From: Ochrobactrum sp. Q0168
GTDB lineage: Bacteria; Pseudomonadota; Alphaproteobacteria; Rhizobiales; Rhizobiaceae
Direction: 5' to 3'
Assembly (NCBI RefSeq): GCF_016427605.1
Contig: NZ_JAELXQ010000009.1
Coordinates: 62,001 to 126,000, forward strand
Length of the DNA: 64,000 nt
Below the pieces are notes generated by a model, which saw only the letters and a list, made by a program, of their open reading frames with translations, did not search any database and was not told the DNA's origin. The translations under genes and the position numbers were made by a program. Shown piece by piece: positions 37,055-47,900 of the stretch. Numbering within the stretch: position 1 is the first letter of the stretch; each line of letters opens with the position of its first letter.

Positions 37055-38664
37055 GCTTCTACCGCCCTGCCCTTGAGAGCAAACAAACCGCGCGGGCGCT
37101 TCTGGATAAAGAGGATGATGAGCACAAGCACCAGGATCTTACCCAACACTGCTCCGGCATAGGGTTCTAGGAACTTGTTCAAGATGCCAAGCGAGAATGC
37201 ACCTACCAGCGTACCCCACAAACTGCCGACACCGCCAAACACCACCACCATGAAGCTGTCGATAATATAGCCCTGCCCGAGATTGGGAGACACATTATCG
37301 ATCTGTGACAGGGCCACGCCTGCCATCCCGGCGATGCCGGAACCAAGCGCGAAAGTGAACGCATCGACATAGGGCGTGCGAATGCCCATTGACGACGCCA
37401 TACGGCGGTTTTGCGTGACAGTGCGCATTTGCAGACCGAAATTCGACCTTTTTAAAACGGCGAGCAGCGAGAAGAATACGGCCAGCGAAAACAGGATGAT
37501 CCAAAGGCGGTTCCAGGTGATGGTCATGCCACCACGCTCGAAAGCGCCCGACATCCAGGACGGATTGCCGACTTCGCGATTGGTCGGTCCGAACACTGTG
37601 CGCACGGCCTGTTGCAGGATGAGTGAAATGCCCCAGGTCGCCAGCAATGTTTCAAGCGGACGCCCGTAGAGAAATCGGATGACGCCGCGCTCGATCACCA
37701 GACCGACCAGCGCGGTAAAGAGAAACGCCAATGGCAGGGCGATGGCCAGCGACCAGTCGAACAGGCCGGGATAGTTAGTGCGGATAACCTCCTGCACCAT
37801 GAAAGTGACATAGGCGCCCAGCATAACCATTTCGCCATGCGCCATGTTGATGATGCCCATGACCCCAAAGGTAATGGCAAGGCCGATGGCCGCAAGCAGC
37901 AGGACGGAACCGAGCGACAATCCGTACCAGACATTCTGCCCGGCGTCCCAGTAAGCCTGCCTTTGTTCGATATGACCGACAGCCGTGTCGAGCGCGGCGA
38001 TAAGTTCTGGCTGCGCACTAGCGCGAGCGGCATTCAAAACCGACAAGGTGGAACGATCGCCATTGTCCTGAAGAAACTGCGTCGCTTTAAGCTTGTCTGC
38101 AACCGGGCGGTCCGATGCCAACAAGGCCGCAGCCTGCGCCTTTTCCAGAAGAGCACGGATTGCGCTGTCGTGTTCCCTGCCCAAGGCCGCCTCTATCGGC
38201 TCAAGCGCGTCCGCATCAGGACTTGCGGCAACGATCTGTGCAGCCTTCAATCGTTCGTCCCGATTGGGACTCATCAATGTCAGCCCGCCCAAGGCTGTGC
38301 GAACCGCGCGACGGACGGAATTGTTGACCTTGACCTTTTCCATCGCAGCTTTAGTCGCTTCACCCGCTGCCTCCCCGCTGACCGGATCGGTGAGCTGAAT
38401 ATTCGCGCCGGATGCTTTCGTGATGAAGACGCGCCCGTCCGACTTACGTGCATAAAGATCGCCTTCGCCGAGAGCGTTCAGCACAGGCACCGCTCGCACA
38501 TCGCCGGTGCTCGCAAGTGCGGAAATCTGTTCCTGCATTTGGGCAAAATTCGCCTTGCCCAGAGCATCGACAAGCCCCTGAAATTCATCCGCGCGCGCTG
38601 TCGTCGCCAGCGCGGCAAATAGGATGGACAGGACGAGCAGGACAGCTCGTATCCGGCGCTCCAT
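37051..38664 (-). CDS. urtB: Urea ABC transporter permease UrtB
   Basis: 537 residues. Unlike LivH it has a signal peptide (MERRIRAVLLVLSILFAALATTARA) and a periplasmic alpha-helical extension of about 220 residues with HEAT-like pattern (AIRALLEKAQAAALL, LKATQFLQDNGDRSTLSVLN) ahead of the LivH-like membrane domain starting near YGLSLGSVLLLAAIGLAITFG. This two-part structure is specific to UrtB. The loop RTVTQNRRMASSMGI corresponds to the ATPase-coupling region. urtA precedes it by 86 nt. Confidence 0.94.
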   Translation of the reverse strand: MERRIRAVLLVLSILFAALATTARADEFQGLVDALGKANFAQMQEQISALASTGDVRAVPVLNALGEGDLYARKSDGRVFITKASGANIQLTDPVSGEAAGEATKAAMEKVKVNNSVRRAVRTALGGLTLMSPNRDERLKAAQIVAASPDADALEPIEAALGREHDSAIRALLEKAQAAALLASDRPVADKLKATQFLQDNGDRSTLSVLNAARASAQPELIAALDTAVGHIEQRQAYWDAGQNVWYGLSLGSVLLLAAIGLAITFGVMGIINMAHGEMVMLGAYVTFMVQEVIRTNYPGLFDWSLAIALPLAFLFTALVGLVIERGVIRFLYGRPLETLLATWGISLILQQAVRTVFGPTNREVGNPSWMSGAFERGGMTITWNRLWIILFSLAVFFSLLAVLKRSNFGLQMRTVTQNRRMASSMGIRTPYVDAFTFALGSGIAGMAGVALSQIDNVSPNLGQGYIIDSFMVVVFGGVGSLWGTLVGAFSLGILNKFLEPYAGAVLGKILVLVLIILFIQKRPRGLFALKGRAVEA

Positions 38665-38750
38665 AGCTGATTTCCTTCATTAGAACTGCATTCTCGATGG
38701 TTGATGCAAGGGGCGGGCCCGTTCCTCTCGCCCTCTGCGTCCCCCCGTTA

Positions 38751-40046
38751 TCAGGAGCCGCCCTGACCACCGCACTTGCCGGTTTGGACATTGAAATTGC
38801 CGCAGGACATCGGTTTGCGCCAATCCGAAATCAGGTTCTTGGAATCCGGCAGATAGTCGGACCATTCGTCGCCGACGATCAGGCCCGGCGTCTGGCTGAC
38901 GATTTCAAACTGGCCGTTGGACTGGATTTCGCCGATCAGCACCGGCTTGGTGATGTGGTGGTTCGGCATCATGGTCGAATAACCGCCCGAAAGGTTCGGT
39001 ACGGACACGCCGACCAGCGCATCGATCACGGCATCCTGATCGGTGGTCCCGGCCTTTTCGACGGCCTTCAACCACATATTGAAACCAATGAACGATGCTT
39101 CCATTGGATCGTTGGTGACGCGCTTGTCGTCCTTGGTGAAGGCATGCCAGGTTTCGATAAACTTTGCGTTGGTCGGGTTATCGACGGATTCGAAATAATT
39201 CCAGGCAGCGAGATGGCCAACCAGCGGCGCGGTGTCGATACCGGCCAGCTCTTCCTCACCAACCGAGAAGGCCACAACCGGGATATCTTCCGCCTTCACA
39301 CCCTGATTGGCGAGTTCCTTATAGAAGGGCACATTGGCATCGCCATTGACAGTCGAAACCACGGCGGTCTTCTTGCCTGCCCCGCCAAAACCCTTGATCG
39401 CCGCCACTTCCGTCTGCCAGTCGGAGAAACCGAACGGCGTGTAGTTGACGCGGATGTCTTCCGGCTTCACGCCTTTGGACAGTAGGTAGGCTTCCAGAAT
39501 CTTGTTGGTCGTGCGCGGGTAAACATAGTCGGTGCCTTCGAGAACCCAGCGTTCGACACCTTCGTTCTCCATCAGGTAATTGACGGCAGGTATGGCCTGC
39601 TGGTTGGGCGCGGCGCCGGTATAGAACACATTGCGCTCGGATTCCTCACCTTCATATTGCACCGGATAGAAGAGAATATTGTTCAATTCCTTGAACACCG
39701 GCAGGACCGACTTGCGCGACACTGACGTCCAGCAACCGAATACGGCCGTGACCTTGTCCTGCGAAATGAGCTGGCGCGCCTTTTCCGCGAAAAGCGGCCA
39801 ATCCGAAGCTGGATCGACAACGACAGCCTCAAGCTTCTTGCCCAGAAGCCCCCCCTTCTTGTTCTGCTCATCAATGAGCATCAGCATCGCGTCCTTGAGC
39901 GTCGTTTCTGAGATCGCCATCGTGCCCGACAGCGAATGGAGAATACCGACCTTGATCGTGTCTTCTTCGGCGAGTGCGCCAGAAAGGCTCGGAATGGTGA
40001 GCGCGCTTGCAAAAAGTGCGGCGAGCATCTGCGACCGGAATGTCAT
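38751..40046 (-). CDS. urtA: Urea ABC transporter substrate-binding protein UrtA
   Basis: 431 residues with a signal peptide (MTFRSQMLAALFASALTIPSLSGALA). The mature protein has the UrtA signature segments IKVGILHSLSGTMAISET, VVVDPASDWPLFAEKARQLI, FGCWTSVSRKSVLPVFKEL and FYPVQYEGEESERNVFYTGA, which place it with urea rather than branched-chain amino-acid receptors. It is the first gene of urtABCDE and is divergent from the sensor kinase at 40284. No urease genes are in the window. Confidence 0.95.
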   Translation of the reverse strand: MTFRSQMLAALFASALTIPSLSGALAEEDTIKVGILHSLSGTMAISETTLKDAMLMLIDEQNKKGGLLGKKLEAVVVDPASDWPLFAEKARQLISQDKVTAVFGCWTSVSRKSVLPVFKELNNILFYPVQYEGEESERNVFYTGAAPNQQAIPAVNYLMENEGVERWVLEGTDYVYPRTTNKILEAYLLSKGVKPEDIRVNYTPFGFSDWQTEVAAIKGFGGAGKKTAVVSTVNGDANVPFYKELANQGVKAEDIPVVAFSVGEEELAGIDTAPLVGHLAAWNYFESVDNPTNAKFIETWHAFTKDDKRVTNDPMEASFIGFNMWLKAVEKAGTTDQDAVIDALVGVSVPNLSGGYSTMMPNHHITKPVLIGEIQSNGQFEIVSQTPGLIVGDEWSDYLPDSKNLISDWRKPMSCGNFNVQTGKCGGQGGS

Positions 40047-40123
40047 TGCGTGTCCCTCTCTGTTGGTTGGTCCCGATTTTTCGGGTTATCGCCAATTATT
40101 GGGGAGACGACGCCGTTTGCTTA

Positions 40124-40139
40124 TACGTCAAATGACGTA
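40124..40139. promoter_or_regulatory. Inverted repeat TACGTCA-AA-TGACGTA in the urtA/kinase promoter region
   Basis: A perfect 7-bp inverted repeat with 2-bp spacer, 78 bp upstream of urtA. It is directly followed by a second small palindrome, TTACC-GGG-GGTAA (40141-40153). Both are suited to dimeric regulators, and the nearby response regulator (43667) has a LuxR-type DNA-binding domain. A role in urt control is inferred from position. Confidence 0.5.
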
Positions 40140-40182
40140 GTTACCGGGGGTAAATATGTATTAGCGTGATGCAGCGAGCTTT

Positions 40183-40206
40183 CCAAAAATCGATTCCGAT
40201 TTTTGG
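40183..40206. promoter_or_regulatory. Perfect 10-bp hairpin upstream of the sensor kinase gene
   Basis: CCAAAAATCG-ATTC-CGATTTTTGG lies 77 nt before the kinase start. It could be an operator or a leader hairpin. It is AT-rich and lacks a following U-tract in the kinase direction. Confidence 0.45.
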
Positions 40207-40283
40207 GCCGATGCATTAATAAAATTACCTGCTATCTCGCTTTGAAACGGCACAGCAAAGAGCCGGAGGGGAAATGGAGCAGC

Positions 40284-43200
40284 ATGGCAGCGCGGCAACG
40301 CATCATCCCGGTCCGACGGGAATATAACCGCTGGGTTGCGGATGAAACGCTGGAAGATTACGCGCTGCGCTTCACCGCCAAAAGCGCGCGCCGCTTTTCG
40401 TCCAATCGCATTGCCCACACGGCCATCGGCGCGATCTCCTTCCTCGCGCTTGAGGCCATCGGTGGAGCGATCACGCTATCCTACGGCACCAGCAACGCCA
40501 TAGCCGCCATTATCGTCGCAAGCCTCGTCATGCTGGCGGTCGGTCTGCCGATCAGCCGCTACGCGATACGCCACGGCGTCGACATCGATCTTCTGACGCG
40601 CGGCGCGAGCTTTGGCTATATCGGATCGACCGTCACCTCGCTCATCTACGCAACTTTCACTTTTCTGCTCTTCGCCATCGAAGCTTCCATTATGTCGGGC
40701 GCCTTGGAACTGGCCTTCGGCATCCCGATGTGGATCGGCTATGTCATCAGCGCTGCCGTGGTCATACCGCTCGTCACCTATGGCGTGCGCATGATCAGCC
40801 GCTTTCAGATCGTCACCCAGCCCTTCTGGATCGCGCTCAACATTCTGCCTTTCATCTTCATCGCACTGGCCGACTGGGGAAAGTTCGACCTCTGGCTGAC
40901 CTTTTCCGGCGTTCAGGCAGGTTTTACCGGCGGCGACAGCGCGCCCTTCATGTTGGCGCAGTTCGGTGCTGCCTCGGCGGTCATTCTGGCGCTGATGGCG
41001 CAGATCGGCGAGCAGGTCGATTTCCTGCGCTTTCTTCCCCCAGAAGGCCAGCGTAAATGGCGGCACAAGCTCGCGGTCTTTCTGGCCGGTCCCGGCTGGG
41101 TCGTGCTTGGCGCGCCCAAACTGCTGGCCGGCTCGTTTCTGGTGGTGCTGACACTCAGCGCCGGTATTCCCGCCGACACCGCCGCCGATCCGGCGCATAT
41201 GTATCTGACCGCTTTCGGATATATGGTCCCGTCCCATACGGCAGCCTTGCTTTTGACCGTCGCCTTCGTCGTAGTCTCGCAACTGAAGATCAATGTCATG
41301 AACGCCTACGCCGGATCGCTGGCGTGGTCGAACTTCTTTTCGCGCTTGACGCACAGTCATCCCGGGCGCGTCGTCTGGCTGGTGTTCAATGTCTGCATCG
41401 GTCTCCTTCTGATGCAGCTCGGCATCTACAAGGTGCTGGAGCAGACGCTCGGTATTTTCTCTATCGTCGCTATGGCTTGGCTCTCCACGATTTCCGCCGA
41501 TCTCTTCATCAACAAGCGTCTTGACTTATCCCCGCCCGGTATCGAATTTAAACGCTCTCATCTCTGTGATATCAATCCGGTCGGAACCTGCACCATGGCC
41601 ATTGCGTCATTCGCGTCATTGGCCGCCCATTTCGGTGCATTGGGCACGATGGCTGAAGCGTTCGCGCCCTTCATCGCGCTTCTATTGTCCTTCGTCGTCT
41701 CGCCGATTATCGCGTGGAAAACCAAAGGCAAATATTACCTGGCGCGCAAACCGCGCAAGTCCTGGCAGAACCAACTCGCCATGACCTGTTCGGTCTGCGA
41801 ACATGATTTTGAGCAGGAGGATATGGCCTGGTGCCCCGCCTATGCGGCTCCCATTTGCTCGCTATGCTGTTCGCTCGACAGCCGTTGCCATGACCTCTGC
41901 AAGCCGAAGGCGCATCTGCGCGCACAAAGCGCCGAAGTGGTGCACGCCCTGCTGCCAACCGCAATCATCGAAAAGCTTTCAACCCGGCTCGGGCGCTATG
42001 CGATCACCGTTGCCGTTTCGGTCGCGTTTCTCGGGAGCATCCTCGCGCTCGTCGCCTATCACGCGGGTGCGGCATCGCCAGAAACCGCGCAGATCGTCAA
42101 CCGCACCATTCTGATCGTGTTTTTCGTTCTGGCGCTCATCGCGGTCATCGTCTGCTGGTTCTATGTGTTGGCCCATGACAGCCGCATCGTTGCGGAAGAG
42201 GAATCCTCGCGACAAACCGCACTTCTCTTAAAGGAAATCTCCGCACACAAAAGAACTGACGCGGCGCTGCAGCAAGCCAAGGACAATGCTGAAGCCGCCA
42301 ACCGCGCCAAGAGCCGCTATGTTGTCGGTCTCAGCCACGAATTGCGAACCCCACTCAATGCGGTTTTGGGTTATGCGCAGATATTGGAGCGCGACGAAAC
42401 TATTCCCGCAGCGCGGCAGCCTTCGATCAAGCTGATCCGCCGCAGTGCCGATCATCTATCGGGTTTGATCGACGGACTTCTCGATATATCCAAGATCGAA
42501 ACCGGCCATTTGCAGGTCTATTCCAACGAGATCAACCTGCATGATTTTCTCGACCAGATCATCGACATGTTGAAACCGCAGGCCGAAGCCAAGGGCATAG
42601 CTTTCCGCTATCGCAAAGCCGAAGCGCTGCCCCAATATGTGCGTACCGACGAAAAGCGCCTGCGCCAGATTCTTGTCAATCTGCTCACCAATGCCATCAA
42701 GTTCACCGAGACAGGCGAAGTCGCATTGGATATTGCCTATCGCAATCAGGTCGCCACGTTCAAGATCATGGATACCGGACGCGGCATTGCGGACAAGGAT
42801 CTGGAACGCGTCTTCGAACCCTTCCAACGCGGCGAGGCCGATCATACCCGCCATCTGCCGGGCCTCGGTCTCGGACTGACCATTACCAAGCTACTGACCA
42901 ACACGCTCGGCGGTGAGCTCTCGGTCATCAGCACCTACGGCAAGGGCTCCACGTTTCAGGTTCGATTGATGCTAGGCGCAATTGACCGCCCTATCAATCT
43001 GACCGCTCCGACGAGAAAAATACAGAACTATACCGGCCCGCGGCGCACCCTCGTCGTGGTTGACGACAATGACGATCACTGCGCACTGATGCGCGAAATC
43101 TTGACGCCACTCGATTTCGTTGTACTGACCGCCAAAAGCGGGCCGGAATGCCTGACCCTGATCGAAGGTATTCGTCCCGACCTCTATTTTATCGACATCC

Positions 43201-43670
43201 GCATGCCGCAGATGAGCGGCTGGGAACTGGTGGAGCGGCTGCGCGAAAGGCGCGAAATGGCCCCCATCATCATGCTCTCCGCCAATATTGGCGATGGCAC
43301 GCGGCCCCACAGCCTGCCGGACAATGCTCATAGCGATACACTCGTCAAGCCGTTCGATATCCGGCAGATTCACGCGAAGCTTGCCGTGCATCTGGGCTTG
43401 GACTGGGTTTACGAAGAGAACCAAGAAAAAAAGCCAGTGTCGGTTTCCACAAGCATCAACAGCCCGGCGATTGCCGATTTGCAGGAGCTGATCCGTCTGG
43501 GCGAAATCGGCTATGTTCGTGGCATCGAAGCCAAGCTCTATTTGCTTTCACAGAACGAAAACCTCACCCCCTTCGTTGAAAAAGCACGTGAATATATTCG
43601 CGCCTTCAACATGTCGGGCTATCATGTGTTCTTGCGAAATCTGGAACAGAAAATGGATGACCTGCCATGA
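40284..43670 (+). CDS. NCS1-permease-like hybrid sensor histidine kinase
   Basis: 1128 residues from the ATG at 40284 (GGAG close upstream; the frame to 40203 adds 27 unlikely residues). Residues about 1-480 hold around twelve hydrophobic segments resembling NCS1 nucleobase/allantoin transporters (early ADETLEDYALRFTAKSARRFSS, then GAISFLALEAIGGAITLSYG). Residues 502-539 form a cassette with eight cysteines (C502, C505, C517, C525, C528, C529, C535, C539). Two more membrane segments and a coiled-coil linker lead to a HisKA domain with phospho-acceptor His685 (GLSHELRTPLNAVLGY), an HATPase domain (NLLTNAIKFTETG, DTGRGI, GLGLGLTI), then a receiver domain with Asp971 (DLYFIDIRMPQMSGW). The response-regulator gene overlaps its stop (ATGA). 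It is divergent from urtABCDE, so it may sense urea or a purine-derived precursor. Confidence 0.9.
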   Translation: MAARQRIIPVRREYNRWVADETLEDYALRFTAKSARRFSSNRIAHTAIGAISFLALEAIGGAITLSYGTSNAIAAIIVASLVMLAVGLPISRYAIRHGVDIDLLTRGASFGYIGSTVTSLIYATFTFLLFAIEASIMSGALELAFGIPMWIGYVISAAVVIPLVTYGVRMISRFQIVTQPFWIALNILPFIFIALADWGKFDLWLTFSGVQAGFTGGDSAPFMLAQFGAASAVILALMAQIGEQVDFLRFLPPEGQRKWRHKLAVFLAGPGWVVLGAPKLLAGSFLVVLTLSAGIPADTAADPAHMYLTAFGYMVPSHTAALLLTVAFVVVSQLKINVMNAYAGSLAWSNFFSRLTHSHPGRVVWLVFNVCIGLLLMQLGIYKVLEQTLGIFSIVAMAWLSTISADLFINKRLDLSPPGIEFKRSHLCDINPVGTCTMAIASFASLAAHFGALGTMAEAFAPFIALLLSFVVSPIIAWKTKGKYYLARKPRKSWQNQLAMTCSVCEHDFEQEDMAWCPAYAAPICSLCCSLDSRCHDLCKPKAHLRAQSAEVVHALLPTAIIEKLSTRLGRYAITVAVSVAFLGSILALVAYHAGAASPETAQIVNRTILIVFFVLALIAVIVCWFYVLAHDSRIVAEEESSRQTALLLKEISAHKRTDAALQQAKDNAEAANRAKSRYVVGLSHELRTPLNAVLGYAQILERDETIPAARQPSIKLIRRSADHLSGLIDGLLDISKIETGHLQVYSNEINLHDFLDQIIDMLKPQAEAKGIAFRYRKAEALPQYVRTDEKRLRQILVNLLTNAIKFTETGEVALDIAYRNQVATFKIMDTGRGIADKDLERVFEPFQRGEADHTRHLPGLGLGLTITKLLTNTLGGELSVISTYGKGSTFQVRLMLGAIDRPINLTAPTRKIQNYTGPRRTLVVVDDNDDHCALMREILTPLDFVVLTAKSGPECLTLIEGIRPDLYFIDIRMPQMSGWELVERLRERREMAPIIMLSANIGDGTRPHSLPDNAHSDTLVKPFDIRQIHAKLAVHLGLDWVYEENQEKKPVSVSTSINSPAIADLQELIRLGEIGYVRGIEAKLYLLSQNENLTPFVEKAREYIRAFNMSGYHVFLRNLEQKMDDLP

Positions 43671-44581
43671 GCGTCCTTCCCCGCGACACGGTTCTTATTG
43701 TCGACGACTCGCCGCAGACGTTGGGCTTCCTCACCGAAGCGCTGGAGCAGGCGGGCTATTCCGTGCTGATCGCAACATCCGGCGGTGCCGCGCTCGGCAT
43801 TGCAGAACGTATTACGCCGGACATGGTTCTGATGGATGCGATCATGCCCGGAATGGATGGGTTCGAGACCTGCCGCCAGCTAAAGGCAAATTCGGCCGTC
43901 TCGCAGGTGCCTATTATTTTCATGACCGGCCTGTCAGAGACCGAGCATATCGTTCATGCGCTGGAAGCGGGTGGCGTCGATTATTTGACGAAGCCTATCA
44001 ATATTGATGAGCTACGGGCGCGCATAAAGGTGCACCTGACCAATGCCCGCTCCACTCAAAGCGCGCGCGTCGCGCTCGATGCAAGCGGCAGGCATTTGTT
44101 TGCTGTGGACCGTGACGGCACCATTCTCTGGTCTACGCCGCAGGCAATGCGTCTGATAGACAATGTCAGCGACAACGGGAACGGTCAGCTGCTTTTGGAG
44201 CAAAAATGCGCCGAGCAGCTTCGGGCGCGGAATGGACGAGAAATCGCCGAGAAACTACGCGAACTCGTGACGGCTAACGGGCCGATATCCCTGCAACTGG
44301 CGCATCTTGGTTCCACTGGTCCCAATGAGTTTTTGTTCCGACTAACCGTAACCAGCGAAACCGCCGAACAGGATACGCTACGCCGTCATTTTGGCCTGAC
44401 GGCCCGAGAAAGCGACGTTCTGCTTTGGGTTGCACATGGAAAAACAAATCGTGACATCGGAGCTATTCTCGATCTGAGTGCCCGCACCGTGAACAAGCAT
44501 CTGGAGCAAATCTACATTAAACTTGGGGTCGAGAACCGCTCGGCGGCGGCTGTGAAGGCAACCATCGTCCTTCACAGATAG
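43667..44581 (+). CDS. Response regulator with LuxR-type DNA-binding domain
   Basis: 304 residues. N-terminal receiver domain: acidic pair in VLIVDDSPQT, phospho-acceptor Asp in MVLMDAIMPGMDG (about residue 58), Thr in IFMTG and Lys in YLTKPINIDEL. A middle segment of about 100 residues (FAVDRDGTILWSTPQAMRLI) looks like a small sensory linker. The C-terminal LuxR/GerE helix-turn-helix is GLTARESDVLLWVAHGKTNRDIGAIL, then LSARTVNKHLEQIYIKLGVENR. It is translationally coupled to the hybrid kinase (ATGA overlap), so it is its output partner. Likely targets are the palindromes in the urtA-kinase intergenic region. Confidence 0.92.
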   Translation: MSVLPRDTVLIVDDSPQTLGFLTEALEQAGYSVLIATSGGAALGIAERITPDMVLMDAIMPGMDGFETCRQLKANSAVSQVPIIFMTGLSETEHIVHALEAGGVDYLTKPINIDELRARIKVHLTNARSTQSARVALDASGRHLFAVDRDGTILWSTPQAMRLIDNVSDNGNGQLLLEQKCAEQLRARNGREIAEKLRELVTANGPISLQLAHLGSTGPNEFLFRLTVTSETAEQDTLRRHFGLTARESDVLLWVAHGKTNRDIGAILDLSARTVNKHLEQIYIKLGVENRSAAAVKATIVLHR

Positions 44582-44994
44582 AAACTTCGCACTCCCGCCT
44601 GGTTCCATTGCAATTCTTTTTTGGAAAGGGTGGCTGTAGGTCTCTATTGTCGCACCAGCCAGCATAATATTCGAATATCTCTGCGACACGCGCCGTCTCG
44701 CCGCGAATGTCGCGCATGGGGCGACCGGCGGATCGGATATCGATTTAAGCTATCAATTGAGCATGTTAGCGGATAAGCTGGGCGATTTCATTCATCTCGC
44801 GACCGCGCAGATGCCGTCAGTGCCATCCACTCCTTTTGGGCGCGCACCGCAACTAACATTATGGTTCGAGCACCATAGTAATCTTCCCCCGCACAAGGCA
44901 GTAGGATATCAATCTCCACGAGAGTTCCCGAGACGAAATGCTCGAACCTGAAAATGTCTGGTGTTTAAGGGGAAACTCCAGTCGCACGTTGCTC
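44582..44994. other. Convergent intergenic region with no gene seen
   Basis: About 410 bp between the response-regulator gene and the 3' end of the second autotransporter gene. Short frames are present without ribosome binding sites or recognisable products. Confidence 0.45.
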
Positions 44995-47900
44995 TTACCA
45001 CTTCACTCTGAATCCCAGCGTTCCCTTATAGGAGTAACTGTCGCCGAAGTCAGCGAGGCTGGTGTTGATGGCACCTTCGCCATAGATCGAGTATTTATCG
45101 CTGTTCCAGTTGTAGCTGCCGCCAAGCCCGATACCGCCCCATAGCCGTTCACTTTCATTGGCGAAGGTGGTTCCCGCAACGTCCACTCTCGTTCCTTCGA
45201 GGAACTCATAATAGAGGTTCGCGATACCATAGACCTGTGCTCTATCTATAAGGCCATTGGCATTGTACCAGGAGTTCTGATGTTCCACGGCAACGCCAAG
45301 GCGTCCCTGCAAACTCTCACCACGGTCAAGACTAACACGCGCCCCGAAGATGTCGTTGAAGCTGTCGAAATCAACCTTCGAATAGGTCAATTGCGCCTGC
45401 GGTGTGATCGACCAGTTTTGATTAAGCGTAAAACGTTGGCCGGTTTCGCCCGAGATGGCAAAGCCGAAGCCATTGTTACCGTCGGCCAGATTGAGACCGT
45501 TCAATCCCACCGTAAATTCACTATTATTGGCGCTTAGATCGCTATCATACCAGGTCAGCTGCGCCTGACCATCAACATAAAAGCCGTTGTCACCATACCA
45601 GGTTAGCGTGCCGCCAAAGCCGTAGCCATCTGTGGACACCTCATCGTCACCGAAGATCGAATAAGTCTTCGCCTTTCCATGCGTATAGTGCACCGTAATG
45701 CCGCCGATCAGCTTTCCAGCTTCATTTTCCAGCAGCATTCCGTCCAGACCGGCTTGCAACTTGAATATGTTGTAGTCGTAGTTTTCTCCAGAAGTCGAGA
45801 ACTTCGGATCGATCTTGCTATGCGACCCTTCAATGCGACCCCAGATACCTCTGCCTTCAATCAGATTGCCAGCTTCAGCCGCAGGCGCATAGGGCGACCC
45901 GACGGGATCAGCACCTTCAGCCAGCATAACATTGCCCGCATTGCTCCAATAGCGATTGCCGGTGCGCTGTTGCAGTGTCGGCAGGCTGTTCAAGCCGAGC
46001 AGAAACTGAGGATAGGCCTCATAGGCGCTGACGCCGGGCTGATAAATTGGTTCAATCGGATCATCTGGGTCAACAGGAACGTCTGGATCAACCGGGTCTG
46101 TCGGAATGCGGTTCGACCGCAGATACCAATTGCCATCGCCCGGCTGTGAGGTGCTACCTTGAAACAGCCGATAAGCATAGGCGCCACCCACCACAGCCTG
46201 TTGACCATTAAATACATAGTCGCCCGCAAGAGAAAATGCATTTGGGTCCGATGTGCCGCCAACCGTAACGATTTGAATCCCTTCGATTGTATCGTCACCG
46301 TTCCCATTAATGTTTTTGACTTTAACGGTCGTGTTGCCGGAAGTGTTGCCGTTGATAACAAGTTTATCGGTGAGCGAACTGTCATTGCCGAGAACGGTGT
46401 CGAGCGAAAGTACCCCACCCCGTCCCGTATAATTACCGGCAATGGTCATAGTACCGATGGAGCTTGGGAGACCTTGACTGCCTCCCGGTGTCTGACCTGG
46501 GGCAATTGTACCTGCATTGAGAATTGAGCCGACAATACCCGTGCCTTCCAGCGTGCCGCCTGCCAGAACATCAGTTGTAGCCGTCGATATATCCCCGTTC
46601 ACCTGCAAGATACCCGTGCTTGGAAGCAAAGTGCCGGTGAAGCTCAACTGATTTTCATTCAAAATTGTTCGGCCGGCCGCCGCCTCAATAGTTCCATCAC
46701 CGACTATTGCCAGTGTCGATGGCCTTGACGGTCCATCAAGATATTGCGCGTCGAACTGGTCGAAAACGTAATTATTAGACGTATGATTAAAGCGGATCAG
46801 ACCCGTCCCATCGCCAAATTCTACCGACTTTGCCATCAAACGACCAGGAGCGACCGCTGCTTCTCCCACAGCGCCACCGATGCTTAACGTACCATTTCCC
46901 GTCACCTGATCGCCCAATACCAATGCACCGTCAGACACATGATCTGTGAGTGCGGTAATTTCCTGATTGAGATCATTATCATAGTACGACACGAACGTTG
47001 CTGTACCAATGCGGACAACACCATTATCCGCTATGGTCAACTGACCAGTTCCGCTTTGACCAATACGTAAAGTTCCGGCGTCGCTGGTTACTGTTGTATC
47101 ACCTGACCCCAGATAGCCGTCCAGAATACCAGATTGATACCAGACCGCGTTCGCCCCCGACACGGATATAGAACCTATACCCCCGTCGATCCCGACACGC
47201 GTGTCGAGGTCAGCGCGTGTTGCATAATTCTGATAGAATTGCCCGAGATCGTTGTTGATATAGCTGTGCACCTTGCCGGTAGAAAGAATATTGACAGCAC
47301 CAGTGCTGCCCGATCCGTTGCCTATCACAAGCCCCTGGGAAAACAGGGCCATAGGAGCTTCTGCATTGCTTGCCGCACCAGACCCGTCAATGTTCATAAT
47401 GCCGGTACCGCCGCCACGTCCAACAGTAACCTTCCCTTTTGAAAGGGTATTGACATTATTGAGGTTGGAGTACGGACTTCCGTCGCCAAATTTGCCGCCT
47501 GCTAAAACATTGACCGTTCCATTGCTGCTTGCGCCGTCGCCGATAATGAACTCACCACGGTGCTCCAGAATAAGCAGAGTGCCGTCGATGTTCAGCGTGC
47601 CGGTACCGCCTTGTGACCCGACAAGAAAATCATTGTACACATGGGAAACGAAATTCGGGTTACAGGCGTAGCAAGAGCTGCCAGCCTGAAACGGTCCCTC
47701 GGGACGCTCACCAATATTTTTGCCGGTACCAAGCAGGTTAAAAGTGCCTACACTGCCAACTCCCTCACCGACACGAATGGCATCTGGTCCCATATAAACC
47801 TGTACGGGACCATCTGTTGAAATCGTGAGCGTGCCTGTACCCTGGTTTTTACCGATGGTCAGCGGACTGCCAAAATAAATGCTGGCAGAATTATACAGGT

